A stretch of 12,746 nucleotides of DNA from positions 1 through 12,746 of the forward strand of contig JAFGBP010000078.1 of the NCBI GenBank assembly GCA_016933095.1, in the 5' to 3' direction. The DNA is from Candidatus Woesearchaeota archaeon (GTDB lineage: Archaea > Nanobdellota > Nanobdellia > Woesearchaeales > SM23-78). The notes beneath the pieces are model-generated. The model did not search any database. It had not been told where the DNA came from and was given only the letters and a program-made list of their open reading frames with translations. This document shows, piece by piece, positions 11,988 through 12,746 of the stretch; the stretch's first letter is position 1, and each line of letters starts with the position of its first letter. The position numbers were made by a program, and so were the translations under genes.

Positions 11988-12746
11988 ATGGGGAGAACGA
12001 TCATCTTATTGCTGGCAGGATTATGGCTTCTTGCCTTGGCCTCTACTGTCGCTGCCGACGACTATGCCGGCTTGACTGCTGACTGCGTGGCCTTGTGCAA
12101 CGCAGAGGATTACGAGGGGGCTTACAAGTGCTTTAAGAACGACCGGGATCCTCCGAGCGCTTACCTCGCTGTCGCGACCTGCGCCTTCAACGCTTACAAG
12201 GATGACGTGGCTGAGGAGTACGCCTTGAAAGCCGCAGGCTCAAACCTTGAATGGGCCACTTTCATCAACAGGTTCGGCTACACTGTCATGTACACCGGCG
12301 GGCTGGGAGAGACCTATGCCTTGGCCTACGTCGCGTCTGGCATGACCAGGCACGAGTCAAAAGCCTTGCAATACTTGAAAACTTCAAGGCAGTGCCAGAA
12401 GAGCGCTGGCCCTGACTTATGTGCAGAGCAGTACCTGGCCAGCAAGGTAGCACAGTACAGCCAGAGGAACCTCGCGGGGTCGAGGGTCGCTTATGCCAAG
12501 CCGACCATTGAGACCATTTACGGAAGGGTTACTGACAACTTCGGCCACCCGATCAAGTATGCGAAGGTCAACTACAAGTGCGGAGCCACCGACAACTTTG
12601 CCTACACTGACGAGACAGGCAGCTACAGGATCAACTTCTCAAGGACTGGATCAGTGGACCGCCCGACAGACGTCTGCACGAACGGGAAGCTCTACGTCAA
12701 GCTCACCTACACTGACCCGAAGGATGGCAAAGTCTATTTCAGGATC
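11988..12746 (+). CDS. Exported protein with helical region and carboxypeptidase-regulatory-like domain (3' end outside window)
   Basis: 253 codons are visible and the frame is still open at the window edge. The N-terminus (MGRTIILLLAGLWLLALAST, then VAADDY) is a clear signal peptide, with cleavage probably after Ala22-Ala23. Residues 27-165 are helical with repeat-like Ala, Tyr and Leu spacing (for example AEDYEGAYKCF), reminiscent of TPR/Sel1-type repeats, and contain six cysteines at 33, 37, 48, 65, 136 and 145. Residues 177-220 (IYGRVTDNFGHPIKYAKV, then TDETGSYRINF) match the carboxypeptidase regulatory-like, Ig-type beta-sandwich often found in archaeal surface proteins; it continues to the edge. 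The start is supported by the Shine-Dalgarno 6 nt upstream. The product is probably secreted or surface-attached; an anchor could follow downstream. The function is unknown. Confidence 0.85.
   Translation, partial: MGRTIILLLAGLWLLALASTVAADDYAGLTADCVALCNAEDYEGAYKCFKNDRDPPSAYLAVATCAFNAYKDDVAEEYALKAAGSNLEWATFINRFGYTVMYTGGLGETYALAYVASGMTRHESKALQYLKTSRQCQKSAGPDLCAEQYLASKVAQYSQRNLAGSRVAYAKPTIETIYGRVTDNFGHPIKYAKVNYKCGATDNFAYTDETGSYRINFSRTGSVDRPTDVCTNGKLYVKLTYTDPKDGKVYFRI

Overview
The window looks like ordinary chromosome from an archaeon. The evidence is a tRNA-His gene with an 18-nt bulge-helix-bulge intron, TATA boxes about 26-30 nt upstream of almost every start codon, an archaeal pyruvoyl-type arginine decarboxylase, a RibL-type FAD synthetase and archaeal/eukaryotic-style aminoacyl-tRNA synthetases. 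The mostly single-gene transcription units and several short unrecognised proteins would fit a DPANN-type lineage, but that placement is inference. I see no CRISPR array, transposase, integrase or phage gene.

Layout. 1-2083: the 3' end of an unrecognised gene (+) meets a ZIP metal transporter (-) with overlapping 3' ends. Upstream of the ZIP gene is a membrane-anchored HExxH metallopeptidase (-), whose promoter carries a 22-bp near-perfect palindrome. 2084-3628: tRNA-His(GTG) and, 159 nt downstream of it, hisS, its own synthetase; the gap holds hairpins and a ~50-nt imperfect repeat. 3674-7153: a calcineurin-like phosphoesterase (+), convergent with a GH15 glucoamylase/trehalase-like enzyme (-), then tyrS (-). 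7154-7659: a 506-bp stretch without an obvious conserved gene; it holds a 10-bp inverted repeat that may frame a structured RNA, a hairpin and a possible 41-codon gene (-). 7660-9300: pyruvoyl-dependent arginine decarboxylase (+), ribL (-) and an unrecognised 159-aa protein (+). 9348-11763: a TctA-family permease (-) and a GT4 glycosyltransferase (-). 11988-end: the 5' part of an exported protein with a cysteine-containing helical region followed by a carboxypeptidase-regulatory-like beta domain (+).

Transcription pattern. For ZIP, metallopeptidase, hisS, phosphoesterase, GH15, tyrS, ribL, the 8821 gene, TctA and the glycosyltransferase, the TATA box centre lies about 26-31 nt before the start codon. 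This implies leaderless or nearly leaderless mRNAs, and I used it to choose starts; several differ from the longest open frame. The exported protein at 11988 is the clear exception: its TATA box implies a ~50-nt leader with a hairpin and a strong Shine-Dalgarno sequence. The arginine decarboxylase is ambiguous.

How the genes relate. The clearest functional link is tRNA-His with hisS. The others are separate housekeeping or transport functions: translation (hisS, tyrS), polyamine precursor synthesis (arginine decarboxylase), flavin cofactor synthesis (ribL), glucan/disaccharide breakdown (GH15), glycosylation (GT4), and metal and solute transport (ZIP, TctA). No new multi-gene system is evident. 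The most unusual signals are the tRNA-His 3' trailer, the operator-like palindrome at 1895-1916 and the structured region at 7211-7306.
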